A DNA stretch of 64,000 nt from Cytophagales bacterium (lineage in GTDB: Bacteria > Bacteroidota > Bacteroidia > Cytophagales > Spirosomataceae). The position numbers and the translations under genes are program-made. This document shows positions 35,690 through 43,879 of the stretch, in pieces. Location of the stretch: NCBI GenBank assembly GCA_013298215.1, contig JAAFKE010000012.1, positions 24,800 through 88,799 on the forward strand. Direction: 5' to 3'. The first letter of the stretch is position 1. The number at the start of each line of letters is the position of its first letter. Under the pieces are notes generated by a model. The model saw only the letters and a list, made by a program, of their open reading frames with translations. It had not been told where the DNA came from and made no database searches.

Positions 35690-35995
35690 ATGAGCCCAAT
35701 GACTGTCTACCACATTGTTGCTGCCGCCGACTGGGATAAATTTGCGGGCGACCACACCTACCAAGCCGCTGGATACTCCGCCGAGGGGTTTATTCATCTT
35801 AGCACTGCCGACCAGGTGGCGGGGGTATTAGAACGCTACTACACTGGCGCTACCGACCTGCGACTGCTGAATATAAACACCGATTTACTAACGGCCCAAC
35901 TCAAATGGGAAGCCGCCTCCAACGGGGAACTGTTCCCGCATTTGTACGGGCCGCTCAATAAAAATGCCATCGAAAAAATAGAGATTATTCCATGA
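35690..35995 (+). CDS. DUF952 domain-containing protein
   Basis: The 101-residue protein is a full-length DUF952 domain: YHIVAAADWDKF, the conserved AEGFIHLSTADQV and the C-terminal FPHLYGPLN. DUF952 proteins resemble a fold related to ADP-ribosyltransferase-like or RNA 2-prime-phosphotransferase proteins, but their activity is not established. The start at 35690 has a second ATG three codons later. It overlaps the DinB gene by 4 bases (ATGA type), so they are translationally coupled. Confidence 0.88.
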   Translation: MSPMTVYHIVAAADWDKFAGDHTYQAAGYSAEGFIHLSTADQVAGVLERYYTGATDLRLLNINTDLLTAQLKWEAASNGELFPHLYGPLNKNAIEKIEIIP

Positions 35996-36513
35996 CCAAG
36001 CACGATCTACCCTTTTTGCCCGTTTTTTTTGACCGCTACATTGTTTATGCCAACGACAACGCCCTACAAACGCAGTTGGAAGAGTCATTGGTAACTTTGC
36101 AAACGCTTGACTTGGAGCCGTTTGAAAGATTGGGAGACTATGTATACGCTCCAAATAAGTGGACAATGCGCGATATTTTTCAGCACATCATAGACACTGA
36201 GCGGATTATGGCCTACCGCGCCCTGCGGATGGCACGCCACGATAAAAATAACCTGCCAGGGTTTGAAGAAAACGACTTTGCCCAAAACGCCCAAGCCAAC
36301 AACCGCACCCTGCGCGATTTACTGGACGAATGGACGGCGGTGCGCCAAACTACGGTGCTGCTATTTAGACCCCTCAGCCCCCAGATGCTCCTGCAAGTTG
36401 GCACGGCCAGCGGCCAGCAAATCACTCCACTTGCACTGGGTTTCGTAATTTTGGGCCATCCAGTCCACCATTTTAAAGTCATTCAAGAACGATACTTGGA
36501 TGCGCGCAAATAG
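35992..36513 (+). CDS. DinB family protein
   Basis: The 173-residue four-helix protein belongs to the DinB/YfiT-like superfamily: YVYAPNKWTMRDIFQHIIDT holds the first metal-ligand His, with a later GHPVHHFKVIQERY holding the pair of C-terminal His. The family includes metal-dependent thiol transferases (bacillithiol or mycothiol S-transferases). With ytxJ in the same window, a bacillithiol S-transferase role is possible but not shown. It is co-translated with the DUF952 protein, and the ArsC-like gene starts 18 bases downstream. Confidence 0.88.
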   Translation: MTKHDLPFLPVFFDRYIVYANDNALQTQLEESLVTLQTLDLEPFERLGDYVYAPNKWTMRDIFQHIIDTERIMAYRALRMARHDKNNLPGFEENDFAQNAQANNRTLRDLLDEWTAVRQTTVLLFRPLSPQMLLQVGTASGQQITPLALGFVILGHPVHHFKVIQERYLDARK

Positions 36514-36531
36514 ACAAAACAAATACCCCTA

Positions 36532-36885
36532 ATGGTAAAAATATACGGCATTCCGAACTGCGACACAGTCAAGAAAGCAACCAACTGGCTTGCGACTAAT
36601 GGCATAGTTTATGAGTTTCATGATTATAAAAAAAAAGGAATCTCTGAGCAAAAAATAATGGAGTGGCTGGGGCAATACCCGTGGGAAAAACTGATTAACA
36701 GGGCGGGTACAACCTGGAAAAAAATGTCCGACCAACAAAAGGCGGCAGTTGTTGACAACGTCACGGCCACCGAACTAATAATCAACAACACATCGCTCAT
36801 TAAACGCCCGCTATTAGAAACCGACCGAATCTTGGCTTTAGGGTTCGACGCCACCGAATACGCGAAAATTTTTGTGCCACGCTAA
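36532..36885 (+). CDS. ArsC/Spx-family reductase (YffB-like)
   Basis: The 117-residue protein has the thioredoxin-like ArsC fold with a single active-site Cys in GIPNCDTVKKA, followed by the conserved LI(N)RAGTTWKK and IKRPLLE segments. The Cys-Asp-Thr-x-Lys-Lys pattern is that of YffB/ArsC-like proteins rather than the CxxC of Spx regulators. Activity is probably glutathione- or thiol-dependent reduction, but the substrate (arsenate or another) is uncertain. It is the third gene of the DUF952-DinB run and is consistent with a redox/thiol theme. Confidence 0.85.
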   Translation: MVKIYGIPNCDTVKKATNWLATNGIVYEFHDYKKKGISEQKIMEWLGQYPWEKLINRAGTTWKKMSDQQKAAVVDNVTATELIINNTSLIKRPLLETDRILALGFDATEYAKIFVPR

Positions 36886-37122
36886 AATTGGTTTAAAATA
36901 ATGGTCAACCACTTGGTAATTATTTTATTTTAGGCACGATTATTGAAGATTCCTAAGTTTTCCGAATAGTACCAAAAAATGAGAACGAAAACGTAGATAA
37001 CTTACACTTGTGAAAAAATAAATGTATTGACAAACAGGTAGTTACATAGCATCGTGCAATTTAGGCACCATTTTTGTAGTAATTTTAGGAATAAACTAAA
37101 GTTACCCCAAAAATCTCGATTA

Positions 37123-40047
37123 ATGAAACTACTCCGCCCATCTCAACTGAGATCGTTGCGCGTGCTCTGCTGTGCACGTTCGCTCATTACGCCGCTTTTT
37201 ATTGTACTTCTCATTACAACGTCTCTCTCAACAAGCGTTGAGGCGCAAACCAGCACCTGTCCCTCCACTATTTCTAACCCGATACCCGCCGCAGTGAGCA
37301 TAGCGAGCGGCCAGGTTATTCCGTCGCTTGGCGTAAGCACCAACGCTACGGGAACGGATGCGATCCGGTTTCGGTATTTTGTCTCCCCACAAACCGCCTC
37401 GGCTGCCTACGGAAGTGGGTTTGGAATCGGCCTGGCGACCCCTACGGGCGGCACGGCCACAGTAACGAACGTATCGTTTCCAGCCAACAATACCAATGCC
37501 GATGTTGTCTATTATGTCTATTCGGTTTTGAACACCATCCCCGCCGATGCCACCTGCCGTCCATTTGCTCAAATAGTTGTTACGGTAAGACCTGTTGCTT
37601 GCCCCACCATAACTGGTCCATTGCCAGCCACAGAAATTAGCCTTTGCTCGGGCGACAGGATTCCGTCGCTCCAAGTTTCAACGTCGGCCACGGGAACGGA
37701 TGCCGTCCGGTTTCGGTATTTTTCTACCCCACAAACGGGTGCTGGTGCGTATGCCAGTGGTTTTGCCATAGGGCTGGCCACGCCTGCGGGCGGCACGGCC
37801 ACAGTAACCAACGTGGCTATTCAGACCAACAACACCGCCGCCGATGTGGTGTATTATGCCTACGCAATCCTAAACTCGATTCCAGCCAACGCCAATTGTC
37901 GCCCATTGGCCGAATTTGTGATACGGGTGAAACCCAAACCCAGCGTTGTGAACTCAACCCGTAGTTTTTGCGACGACGGCGCAGATAACAGAGAAATAGT
38001 CAACCTCACATCGCTCAACAACGTAGTGAACGCCAACACCACAAACGCCGTGGTTTGGTACAGCGATTCCCTCAACACGACCATCAGCGCGCCGAGTGCC
38101 TTCGTGGCTCCAGTCGGCACAACTACTATATTTGCCAAAATAACGAGTACGAATGGCTGTTTCAATGTGGCCAGGGTTACACTGAGAGTGGCTGCTGCTC
38201 CCGTTGTGAGTGCAACCGCTAAATTAGAACAGTGCGCTGTGGGAGCCTCCGCAGTTTTCAATTTGCCCGATGCCAACCCGCAAATTGCCACGGGAACTGG
38301 CCTGACGTTCAGGTATTTTGCCACCCAAGCCAACGCCAGCGCAAACACAACACCTATTGCCAACACCTACACTGGCGGCAGCACCGTGTTGTATGTGCGG
38401 GTGAGCAACGGTGGTGGTTGCGATGCCATTGCACCGCTGGAAATAGCCGTAAACCCCAAGCCCAACGCTGGAATTGACCAAACTACCATTTGCGTCGATA
38501 ACACTCCTGCCACCTCGGCCACTCTGACGGCCACGTCTACTGATGCTGGAACATGGACGAAATTGTCGGGTGGAACTGCCAGTATTGTTGCCGCCAGTAG
38601 CAAATCTACCAGCGTAACTGGCCTGAGTGTAGGCGTTTACGAATTTGTTTTCACAACTGCCAAAAACTGCACAGATACCGTAAAAGTAACTGTACAAAGC
38701 TGCGGCACGACCATCGTGTGTCCTACTATCAGCATTGCCAGCCCGACAGCTACGTTGTGTTCGGGTTCTTTCGGCCCAGGCATTTTAGCACAAACTACCG
38801 CTACACAAGCCATTAAATTTGTTTATTTTACTACCCGACAAACAGGTACGGCCATGTATACGGGCGGTACGCTCATCCAAGTTTCGCAGCCAAGCAGCAA
38901 CGGAAGTGTGGGTGCTCCCAACGGATTACCAGGCTTACAATTACCGGCCAACAACGGAAGTGCCCCCGTAGATTACTATATCTATGCCATTCTCGACGCG
39001 CCCACCCTTGCGAATTGCCGCCCTTTTGCCGAAAAAATTTACACCGTCTCACCGCTGCCTACCTACACAGTTGCGGCCATACCTGTGTGCAACCCAGCTA
39101 CAAGATACCGAGTAAGGCTAAGAATAAATTCGCCAGGAACTTACAAAGTAGAGGTAGGCACAAGGCTCTCAACTGTTGATGGTGGTTTTATGGTGGGAGG
39201 CACTTTTCTCACCCTTGGTGCCATTCCTGCTGGCAAAGACACCATCCTAACCCTCGATGTGGCGGGTGATAAATTCTTTGCCATCACAAAAGATGGAGGT
39301 TGTATGAACGGTGGTTCTGTGCCCGCCGCTATATTACAAGATTGTAATGTGGAGGTAGATTTGTCGTTGAAAAAGACGGTGAACAAATCGATCGTGGCCC
39401 TAAACGAAAAAGTCACTTTCACCCTCAAAGTGTTCAACGAGGGTACAGTAAAGGCCACTGGCGTGGAGGTAACCGACTCGCTGGCGAGTGCTTCTTTTGC
39501 CTACGTGGCGGGTTCGGCAAGACCATTGGGGGTTAATTTCAATGAAACCACCAAAGTATGGAGAGTGGGCGACTTGAACCCAGGCGACTCGGCAACGCTG
39601 ACCTTTGAGGCCATCTTGACAGCCGATGGGGTGAGTTTCAACAAAGCTGAGATAACCAAAACCAACGAAAAAGACCGCGACAGCACGCCAGGCAACAACT
39701 CACTGGACGAAGATGACTTAGCCCAGGAGTGCGTGAGCGTACCTATGAAATTTTGCAACACCGACCAAATAGAAGTGACCATAACCGCGCCCGCCAACTA
39801 CGGGAGCTACAAGTGGTACCGCGCCGAAAGTGCCACCGCCGAGCCTATTCTCATACCTACCGCCACTGCCAACGCCTACTCAGCCACAAGGCCAGGTTAC
39901 TATACCTTCGTGGTGTCGGGCGGCATTTTAGGTACTTGTACGGGTAGCAACTGTTGCCCTATTATTATTACGAGCGAGGATTGTGCGTGCCCAGCACCAC
40001 CTTGTATTCCTTTTGTGTTCAGAAAAACCAAAACGGCAACCAGATAG
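37123..40047 (+). CDS. Large secreted repeat protein with DUF11 domain
   Basis: The ATG at 37123 (MKLLRPSQLRSLRVL) gives 974 residues with a signal peptide ending near VEAQT; a GTG 23 codons earlier is less likely. There are three related Ig-like/CHU_C-type units of about 110 residues (near residues 45-155, 156-270, 530-645) sharing RFRYFxxPQT and VYYxYxxLNxIPAxAxCRPxA. Between them are other Ig-like units, and a DUF11 domain (about 745-880; LSLKKTVNKSIVALNEKVTF). The short Cys/Pro-rich tail CACPAPPCIPFVFRKTKT replaces a classic T9SS tail. It is probably a surface adhesin or matrix protein. Confidence 0.8.
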   Translation: MKLLRPSQLRSLRVLCCARSLITPLFIVLLITTSLSTSVEAQTSTCPSTISNPIPAAVSIASGQVIPSLGVSTNATGTDAIRFRYFVSPQTASAAYGSGFGIGLATPTGGTATVTNVSFPANNTNADVVYYVYSVLNTIPADATCRPFAQIVVTVRPVACPTITGPLPATEISLCSGDRIPSLQVSTSATGTDAVRFRYFSTPQTGAGAYASGFAIGLATPAGGTATVTNVAIQTNNTAADVVYYAYAILNSIPANANCRPLAEFVIRVKPKPSVVNSTRSFCDDGADNREIVNLTSLNNVVNANTTNAVVWYSDSLNTTISAPSAFVAPVGTTTIFAKITSTNGCFNVARVTLRVAAAPVVSATAKLEQCAVGASAVFNLPDANPQIATGTGLTFRYFATQANASANTTPIANTYTGGSTVLYVRVSNGGGCDAIAPLEIAVNPKPNAGIDQTTICVDNTPATSATLTATSTDAGTWTKLSGGTASIVAASSKSTSVTGLSVGVYEFVFTTAKNCTDTVKVTVQSCGTTIVCPTISIASPTATLCSGSFGPGILAQTTATQAIKFVYFTTRQTGTAMYTGGTLIQVSQPSSNGSVGAPNGLPGLQLPANNGSAPVDYYIYAILDAPTLANCRPFAEKIYTVSPLPTYTVAAIPVCNPATRYRVRLRINSPGTYKVEVGTRLSTVDGGFMVGGTFLTLGAIPAGKDTILTLDVAGDKFFAITKDGGCMNGGSVPAAILQDCNVEVDLSLKKTVNKSIVALNEKVTFTLKVFNEGTVKATGVEVTDSLASASFAYVAGSARPLGVNFNETTKVWRVGDLNPGDSATLTFEAILTADGVSFNKAEITKTNEKDRDSTPGNNSLDEDDLAQECVSVPMKFCNTDQIEVTITAPANYGSYKWYRAESATAEPILIPTATANAYSATRPGYYTFVVSGGILGTCTGSNCCPIIITSEDCACPAPPCIPFVFRKTKTATR
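37258..37940 (+). repeat. Tandem 340-base internal duplication in the surface-protein gene
   Basis: Two adjacent units (about 37258-37590 and 37591-37940) remain strongly alike at DNA level, for example GGAACGGATGC(C/G)(A/G)TCCGG and CGGCACGGCCACAGTAAC in both, spaced about 348 bases. A third, more diverged unit lies at about 38716-39060. The units encode the same Ig-like domain. Confidence 0.75.
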
Positions 40048-40072
40048 TAGTGCCGATAATCTCTTAAATGCA

Positions 40073-40107
40073 ACGAGCCGCCCCTTTCGGGGCGGCTCGT
40101 TTGTTTT
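40073..40107 (+). terminator. Rho-independent terminator after the large surface-protein gene
   Basis: A 12-base GC-rich stem (ACGAGCCGCCCC, 40073-40084, complement 40089-40100) with loop TTTC is followed by TTGTTTT. It begins 26 bases after the stop codon. Confidence 0.92.
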
Positions 40108-40150
40108 GGCCAAAATAGTACTTTTGAAGCAGTAGGTATTTTTTTGTGAG

Positions 40151-40224
40151 TGGGCCCACCTGGAATCGAACCAGGCACCTACTGATTATGAGTCAGTTGC
40201 TCTAACCGAATGAGCTATAGGCCC
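40151..40224 (-). tRNA. tRNA with CAT anticodon (elongator Met or Ile2)
   Basis: The 74-base minus-strand sequence folds as a complete cloverleaf. The acceptor stem is GGGCCTA/TGGGCCC with discriminator A. The anticodon arm is ACTGA-CTCATAA-TCAGT with the anticodon CAT (bases 40188-40190 on the plus strand), and the T arm has the GGTTCGATTCC loop. CCA is not encoded. CAT is shared by elongator Met and the lysidine-modified Ile2 tRNA; it is not an initiator (the acceptor stem starts with a G-C pair). I cannot separate the two by eye with certainty. Confidence 0.93.
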
Positions 40225-40290
40225 GTCAATCTTTTACGATTGAAGTGCAAATATAGGGCTTTGGGTGCAACGCCCCAAATTTTTTGAAAT

Positions 40291-40488
40291 TTATCCGTTC
40301 ACCACGATTGTGTGCGTGAGCGAGAAGCCGCTGGCTACGCTTCCAGTTATGGTGGCCAGTTCGGTCGAAAAACCATCACTGAACACATTGTCGCGCTCGT
40401 TTGTGGTGTCTTGCAAGCCTTTGGTATAAAAATTAGTGGCAGTGCCGTACACGGTATCACAAACAGCCTTCGAGAACGCCGCCGCCAT
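40291..40488 (-). CDS. Possible small unknown protein after gltA
   Basis: A 65-residue frame starts with ATG at 40488, five bases after the gltA stop and on the same strand. Composition is ordinary (ATNFYTKGLQDTTNER, later FSLTHTIVV), with no signal peptide, membrane helix or recognised motif. gltA itself ends at its usual place, so this is not a frameshifted tail of it. It occupies most of the gap between the tRNA and gltA. It could be a chance open frame. Confidence 0.3.
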   Translation of the reverse strand: MAAAFSKAVCDTVYGTATNFYTKGLQDTTNERDNVFSDGFSTELATITGSVASGFSLTHTIVVNG

Positions 40489-40493
40489 TGGTT

Positions 40494-41780
40494 TTACCTG
40501 TCTGCGATAGACACAAAGTCGCGGCTGGTTGCGCCAGTGTATATTTGGCGTGGCCGTCCAATGGGCTCTTTGCCAGCCCTCATTTCTTTCCACTGGGCTA
40601 TCCAACCTGGCAGGCGGCCAATGGCAAACATAACCGTAAACATATTGGTTGGAATACCCAAAGCGCGATAGATGATTCCCGAATAAAAATCTACGTTCGG
40701 ATACAACTTGCGGCTCACAAAGTACTCGTCGTTCAGGGCGGCTTCTTCGAGCCCCTTGGCGATGGCCAAAATGGGGTCGTTTACCCCTAACTTAGCCAGT
40801 ACTTCGTCGGCGGCTTTTTTGATGATTTTGGCGCGTGGATCGAAGTTTTTATACACCCGATGCCCAAAGCCAAACAGCCTGAAACCCGTAGTTTTAGCGT
40901 TTTTGGCCATTTCGATGTATTTGCTCACGTCCCCGCCGTCGGCTTTGATGTCTTCGAGCATTTCAATTACTTCTTGGTTTGCGCCGCCGTGGAGAGGCCC
41001 CCAAAGTGCGCTAATGCCCGCCGAAATAGACGAATAAATATTGGCCCGCGACGACCCCACCAACCGCACGGTGGACGTTGAGCAGTTTTGCTCATGGTCG
41101 GCGTGCAGGATCAGGAGCGTGTTGAGGGCATTGGCCACCACGGGATCTACGTGGTAGTTTGCCACGGGCAGCGCAAACATCATTTGCAAGAAGTTGGAGC
41201 TGTAGTCTAAATCGTTTTTTGGGTAGTTGATCGGATGCCCCTGGGATTTTTTGTACGACCAAGTGGCCAACGTAGGCAGTTTGGCCAACAGCCTAATAAT
41301 GTGCATTTCGGTGCGGTCGGGTGCTTTTTCGTTGTACGAGTCAGGATAAAAACCCGACATAGCACTCACCAGCGACGAGATTACCCCCATTGGGTGGGCA
41401 TTGACGGGGAAGCCGTCAAAAATCCGGCGCATGTCCTCGTTCACCAGCGTGTGCGTGCGAATCGAGTTTTCCCAGGCTGCGTACTGCTCGGCAGTGGGCA
41501 GCTCGCCATAAATTAGCAGGTAGGCCACCTCCAAAAACGTGGCTTTTTCGGCCAAGTCTTCAATAGAATACCCACGGTAGCGCAGAATACCGAGTTCGCC
41601 GTCCAAAAACGTAACCGCACTTTTGGTTGCGCCCGTATTTTTGTAGCCGCTGTCGATGGTAATGTACCCAGTTTGTTCTCTCAAAGCATTGATATCAATT
41701 GCTTTTTCGTTTTCTGTCCCCTCAACAACGGGCAGTTGGTACGATTTACCTTCAATGATTAGTTCGGCAGTTGCAGACAT
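40494..41780 (-). CDS. gltA: Citrate synthase
   Basis: The 428-residue protein is a full-length type II (hexameric-type) citrate synthase. Visible family signatures include LRYRGYSIEDLAEKATFLEV, the catalytic His in HADHEQNCSTSTVR and in ALWGPLHGGANQEV, FGHRVYKNFDPRA, and the catalytic Asp region NVDFYSG. It condenses acetyl-CoA and oxaloacetate in the TCA cycle. The gene is alone apart from a possible small downstream frame; gltA and the lone pdhA belong to the same pathway but lie 22 kb apart. Confidence 0.96.
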   Translation of the reverse strand: MSATAELIIEGKSYQLPVVEGTENEKAIDINALREQTGYITIDSGYKNTGATKSAVTFLDGELGILRYRGYSIEDLAEKATFLEVAYLLIYGELPTAEQYAAWENSIRTHTLVNEDMRRIFDGFPVNAHPMGVISSLVSAMSGFYPDSYNEKAPDRTEMHIIRLLAKLPTLATWSYKKSQGHPINYPKNDLDYSSNFLQMMFALPVANYHVDPVVANALNTLLILHADHEQNCSTSTVRLVGSSRANIYSSISAGISALWGPLHGGANQEVIEMLEDIKADGGDVSKYIEMAKNAKTTGFRLFGFGHRVYKNFDPRAKIIKKAADEVLAKLGVNDPILAIAKGLEEAALNDEYFVSRKLYPNVDFYSGIIYRALGIPTNMFTVMFAIGRLPGWIAQWKEMRAGKEPIGRPRQIYTGATSRDFVSIADR

Positions 41781-41878
41781 GGTGAATTATAGTTAGTGAG
41801 GTCTTTAGTTTTCTGATGTACAATTTTAGAAAAGAATGTTGGCATTTTTGCTATCGTGGCCTTAAAAAACCGTTAGAA

Positions 41879-42772
41879 TCACAAAATATTGGCTGTTTGT
41901 TCTTTTATTTTTTCCAGTTCGTCTTTCATCTGCACCACCACGCGTTGAATATCGGCATCGTTGGCCTTAGAACCGATGGTGTTGATCTCTCGCCCAATTT
42001 CTTGGGCTATAAAATTGAGTTTCTTGCCAGTGCCCTCCGTTCTGAGCACTTCCGTAAAATAGGTCAGGTGATTTTGTAGGCGTACCTTTTCTTCAGAAAT
42101 ATCAAATTTTTCGGCGTAGTAAATCAGTTCTTGTTCAAAACGGTTGCGGTCCAGGTTTTCGTCGCTCACCAAGTCGCTCACGGCTTTGTTGAGGCGGTCG
42201 CGTAGGGCGGGCATTCTGTTGGCATCCAAGGCCACCACTTGCTCCATGGCATCGGCAATTCGCTGAATGTACTCCTCAAACTTGCGCGCCGTAACGAGGC
42301 CCTCTTGTATTCTGAAGGCATCACACTTCTCGATGGCTTGTTTCACGGCGGCTTGCACCTGGTTGCGCTCGTCGGCCATTCGGCTTTCATCGATCGAATT
42401 GGTGTTGTAGGCATTCGGCATTTGAAGTGCTATTTTAAACAACGCAGTTGGGTCGGGTGCTTCGGCAAACGGCATAACTAACTGGGCGGTTTGGTACAGG
42501 TCTTTGAAGTAGGCCTGCACCAGCGGGCGGTTCACGGTGGTGTTGGCTTTCACGTCGCCAACGGGCTGAACCGTGAGTGTTAGTTCTACTTTGCCACGCT
42601 CGAGTGCGGCCGTGAGCATGTTTCTGATCTCGATTTCGCGCTCGGAATAGTTGCGTGGTATGCGGCAGAATATATCCAGAAACTTAGAATTGAGCGATTT
42701 TACCTCCGCAGTCACACTGAGGATGTTGGATTCTACGGTGGCAGTGCCGTAGCCAGTCATCGATTTGAGCAT
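41879..42772 (-). CDS. YicC family endoribonuclease
   Basis: I take the ATG at 42772 (MLKSMTGYGTATVES), giving 297 residues, the usual length with the family start SMTGYG; the frame continues upstream for 38 codons without similarity. The N-terminal YicC domain (EVKSLNSKFLDIFCRIP) and the C-terminal DUF1732 domain (RNRFEQELIYYAEKFDISEE, ending QEIGREINTIGSKAND) are complete. E. coli YicC is an endoribonuclease acting on RNA decay. It is separated from gltA by 98 bases. Confidence 0.9.
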   Translation of the reverse strand: MLKSMTGYGTATVESNILSVTAEVKSLNSKFLDIFCRIPRNYSEREIEIRNMLTAALERGKVELTLTVQPVGDVKANTTVNRPLVQAYFKDLYQTAQLVMPFAEAPDPTALFKIALQMPNAYNTNSIDESRMADERNQVQAAVKQAIEKCDAFRIQEGLVTARKFEEYIQRIADAMEQVVALDANRMPALRDRLNKAVSDLVSDENLDRNRFEQELIYYAEKFDISEEKVRLQNHLTYFTEVLRTEGTGKKLNFIAQEIGREINTIGSKANDADIQRVVVQMKDELEKIKEQTANIL

Positions 42773-43020
42773 TAAGATAGGTGTTGATTGTGAAACTTTG
42801 AACCTCTTGAACGCGGCCAGAACGCGTCTTGAGGTTTCAAAACTAACCATTTTCTGGAAATTAATACCTCCAATTCGTATCTGCAAGCAATAATCATGAA
42901 CCGTTGGCTGGTTTTACGCTTTTCGGAACAGTTTTTGATGCCTTTTGTGGCGTAGATTGAAATTTTGGAGCGCACAAAATCGTTGTAAATATGCGTCCAA
43001 TTGAAAACAAAATTATAGCA

Positions 43021-43452
43021 ATGAAAAATCAGAACACCTTAATCGGTAGAATTTTAAAATCAGTTTTTTTTAAAAACGCCAACACCCGTGCCGCAAACTA
43101 CGCAACCGACCGAAACAGCTTGTTAGGTCTGCTAAAAGACACCCTCAGCAAGAGCAATACTCTCAAAGGAGCAAGCTTCGACGGTATTAGGCAAAAAGTA
43201 GCGTTGCTTTCGCGGATGCTACGCGCCTACACCACGGGCGAATACCGCGCCGTGCCCACCAAAACGCTGGTCTCTGTTGTGGCGGCGCTGCTCTATTTTG
43301 TGTCGCCGATCGACCTCATTCCCGACCTGCTACCCATGGTGGGTCTCACCGACGATGTAGCCCTGGTTTTGTGGTTGTTCAGGTCACTTAGTACCGACAT
43401 AGACGCGTTTGAGCTGTGGGAGCGGCAACAAAAAACAATCCCAATTGGGTAA
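43021..43452 (+). CDS. DUF1232 (YkvA-like) membrane protein
   Basis: From the ATG at 43021 (MKNQNTLIG) the protein has 143 residues; another in-frame ATG at 42991 would add ten. The DUF1232 core covers about residues 60-130: YRAVPTKTLVSVVAALLYFV, then the invariant SPIDLIPDLLP and GLTDDVALV. YkvA-like proteins are small membrane proteins of unknown function in bacteria and archaea. It stands alone and is divergent from yicC. Confidence 0.85.
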   Translation: MKNQNTLIGRILKSVFFKNANTRAANYATDRNSLLGLLKDTLSKSNTLKGASFDGIRQKVALLSRMLRAYTTGEYRAVPTKTLVSVVAALLYFVSPIDLIPDLLPMVGLTDDVALVLWLFRSLSTDIDAFELWERQQKTIPIG

Positions 43453-43545
43453 ATATTAACCACCAGAAACTTTATGTATTGTGCTTGGTTGTGAGCGTTT
43501 TACGAAAAAATAACGCCCGTCGATCAATAACCGTAAACTACCTGT

Positions 43546-43553
43546 TATATTTG
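43546..43553 (+). promoter_or_regulatory. Bacteroidota -7 element for tatA
   Basis: TATATTTG followed by C matches TAnnTTTGC, 24 bases before the tatA ATG. Confidence 0.5.
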
Positions 43554-43577
43554 CAGTAGAATTTAAACACCAAAGTT

Positions 43578-43769
43578 ATGCTCGACTCAATCTTTTTGAT
43601 CTTAGGACTTGGCGGCCAAGAACTGATTTTTATATTCGTCATCCTTTTGCTGTTGTTTGGGGCAAAAAAAATTCCCGAATTGGCGCGTGGTCTCGGAAAA
43701 GGTATCCGCGAATTTAAGGACGCCACCAATGAAGTGAAAGAAAACATCGAAAAAGGCATCGAAAAGTAA
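43578..43769 (+). CDS. tatA: Twin-arginine translocase subunit TatA/TatE
   Basis: The 63-residue protein has the standard plan: a short N-terminal hydrophobic helix (about residues 5-27), the FGAKKIPELARGLGKGIREF hinge and amphipathic helix, and a charged tail. It forms the pore component of the Tat system, which exports folded, often cofactor-bearing proteins. The two DUF1501 proteins in the window have Tat-like N-termini (MNRKEFL, MNRRTFL) and are possible clients. tatC is not adjacent. gatA follows 110 bases downstream. Confidence 0.95.
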   Translation: MLDSIFLILGLGGQELIFIFVILLLLFGAKKIPELARGLGKGIREFKDATNEVKENIEKGIEK

Positions 43770-43879
43770 CGCTGGTATAATCCGAGCGTTTACGCCCCTT
43801 TTTTGACCCATACATTTATTATCCAAAATCTGTGGCTGCCAGTAGAAAAACGGGTGGTCACTGATTTTTTGCTTTTACG

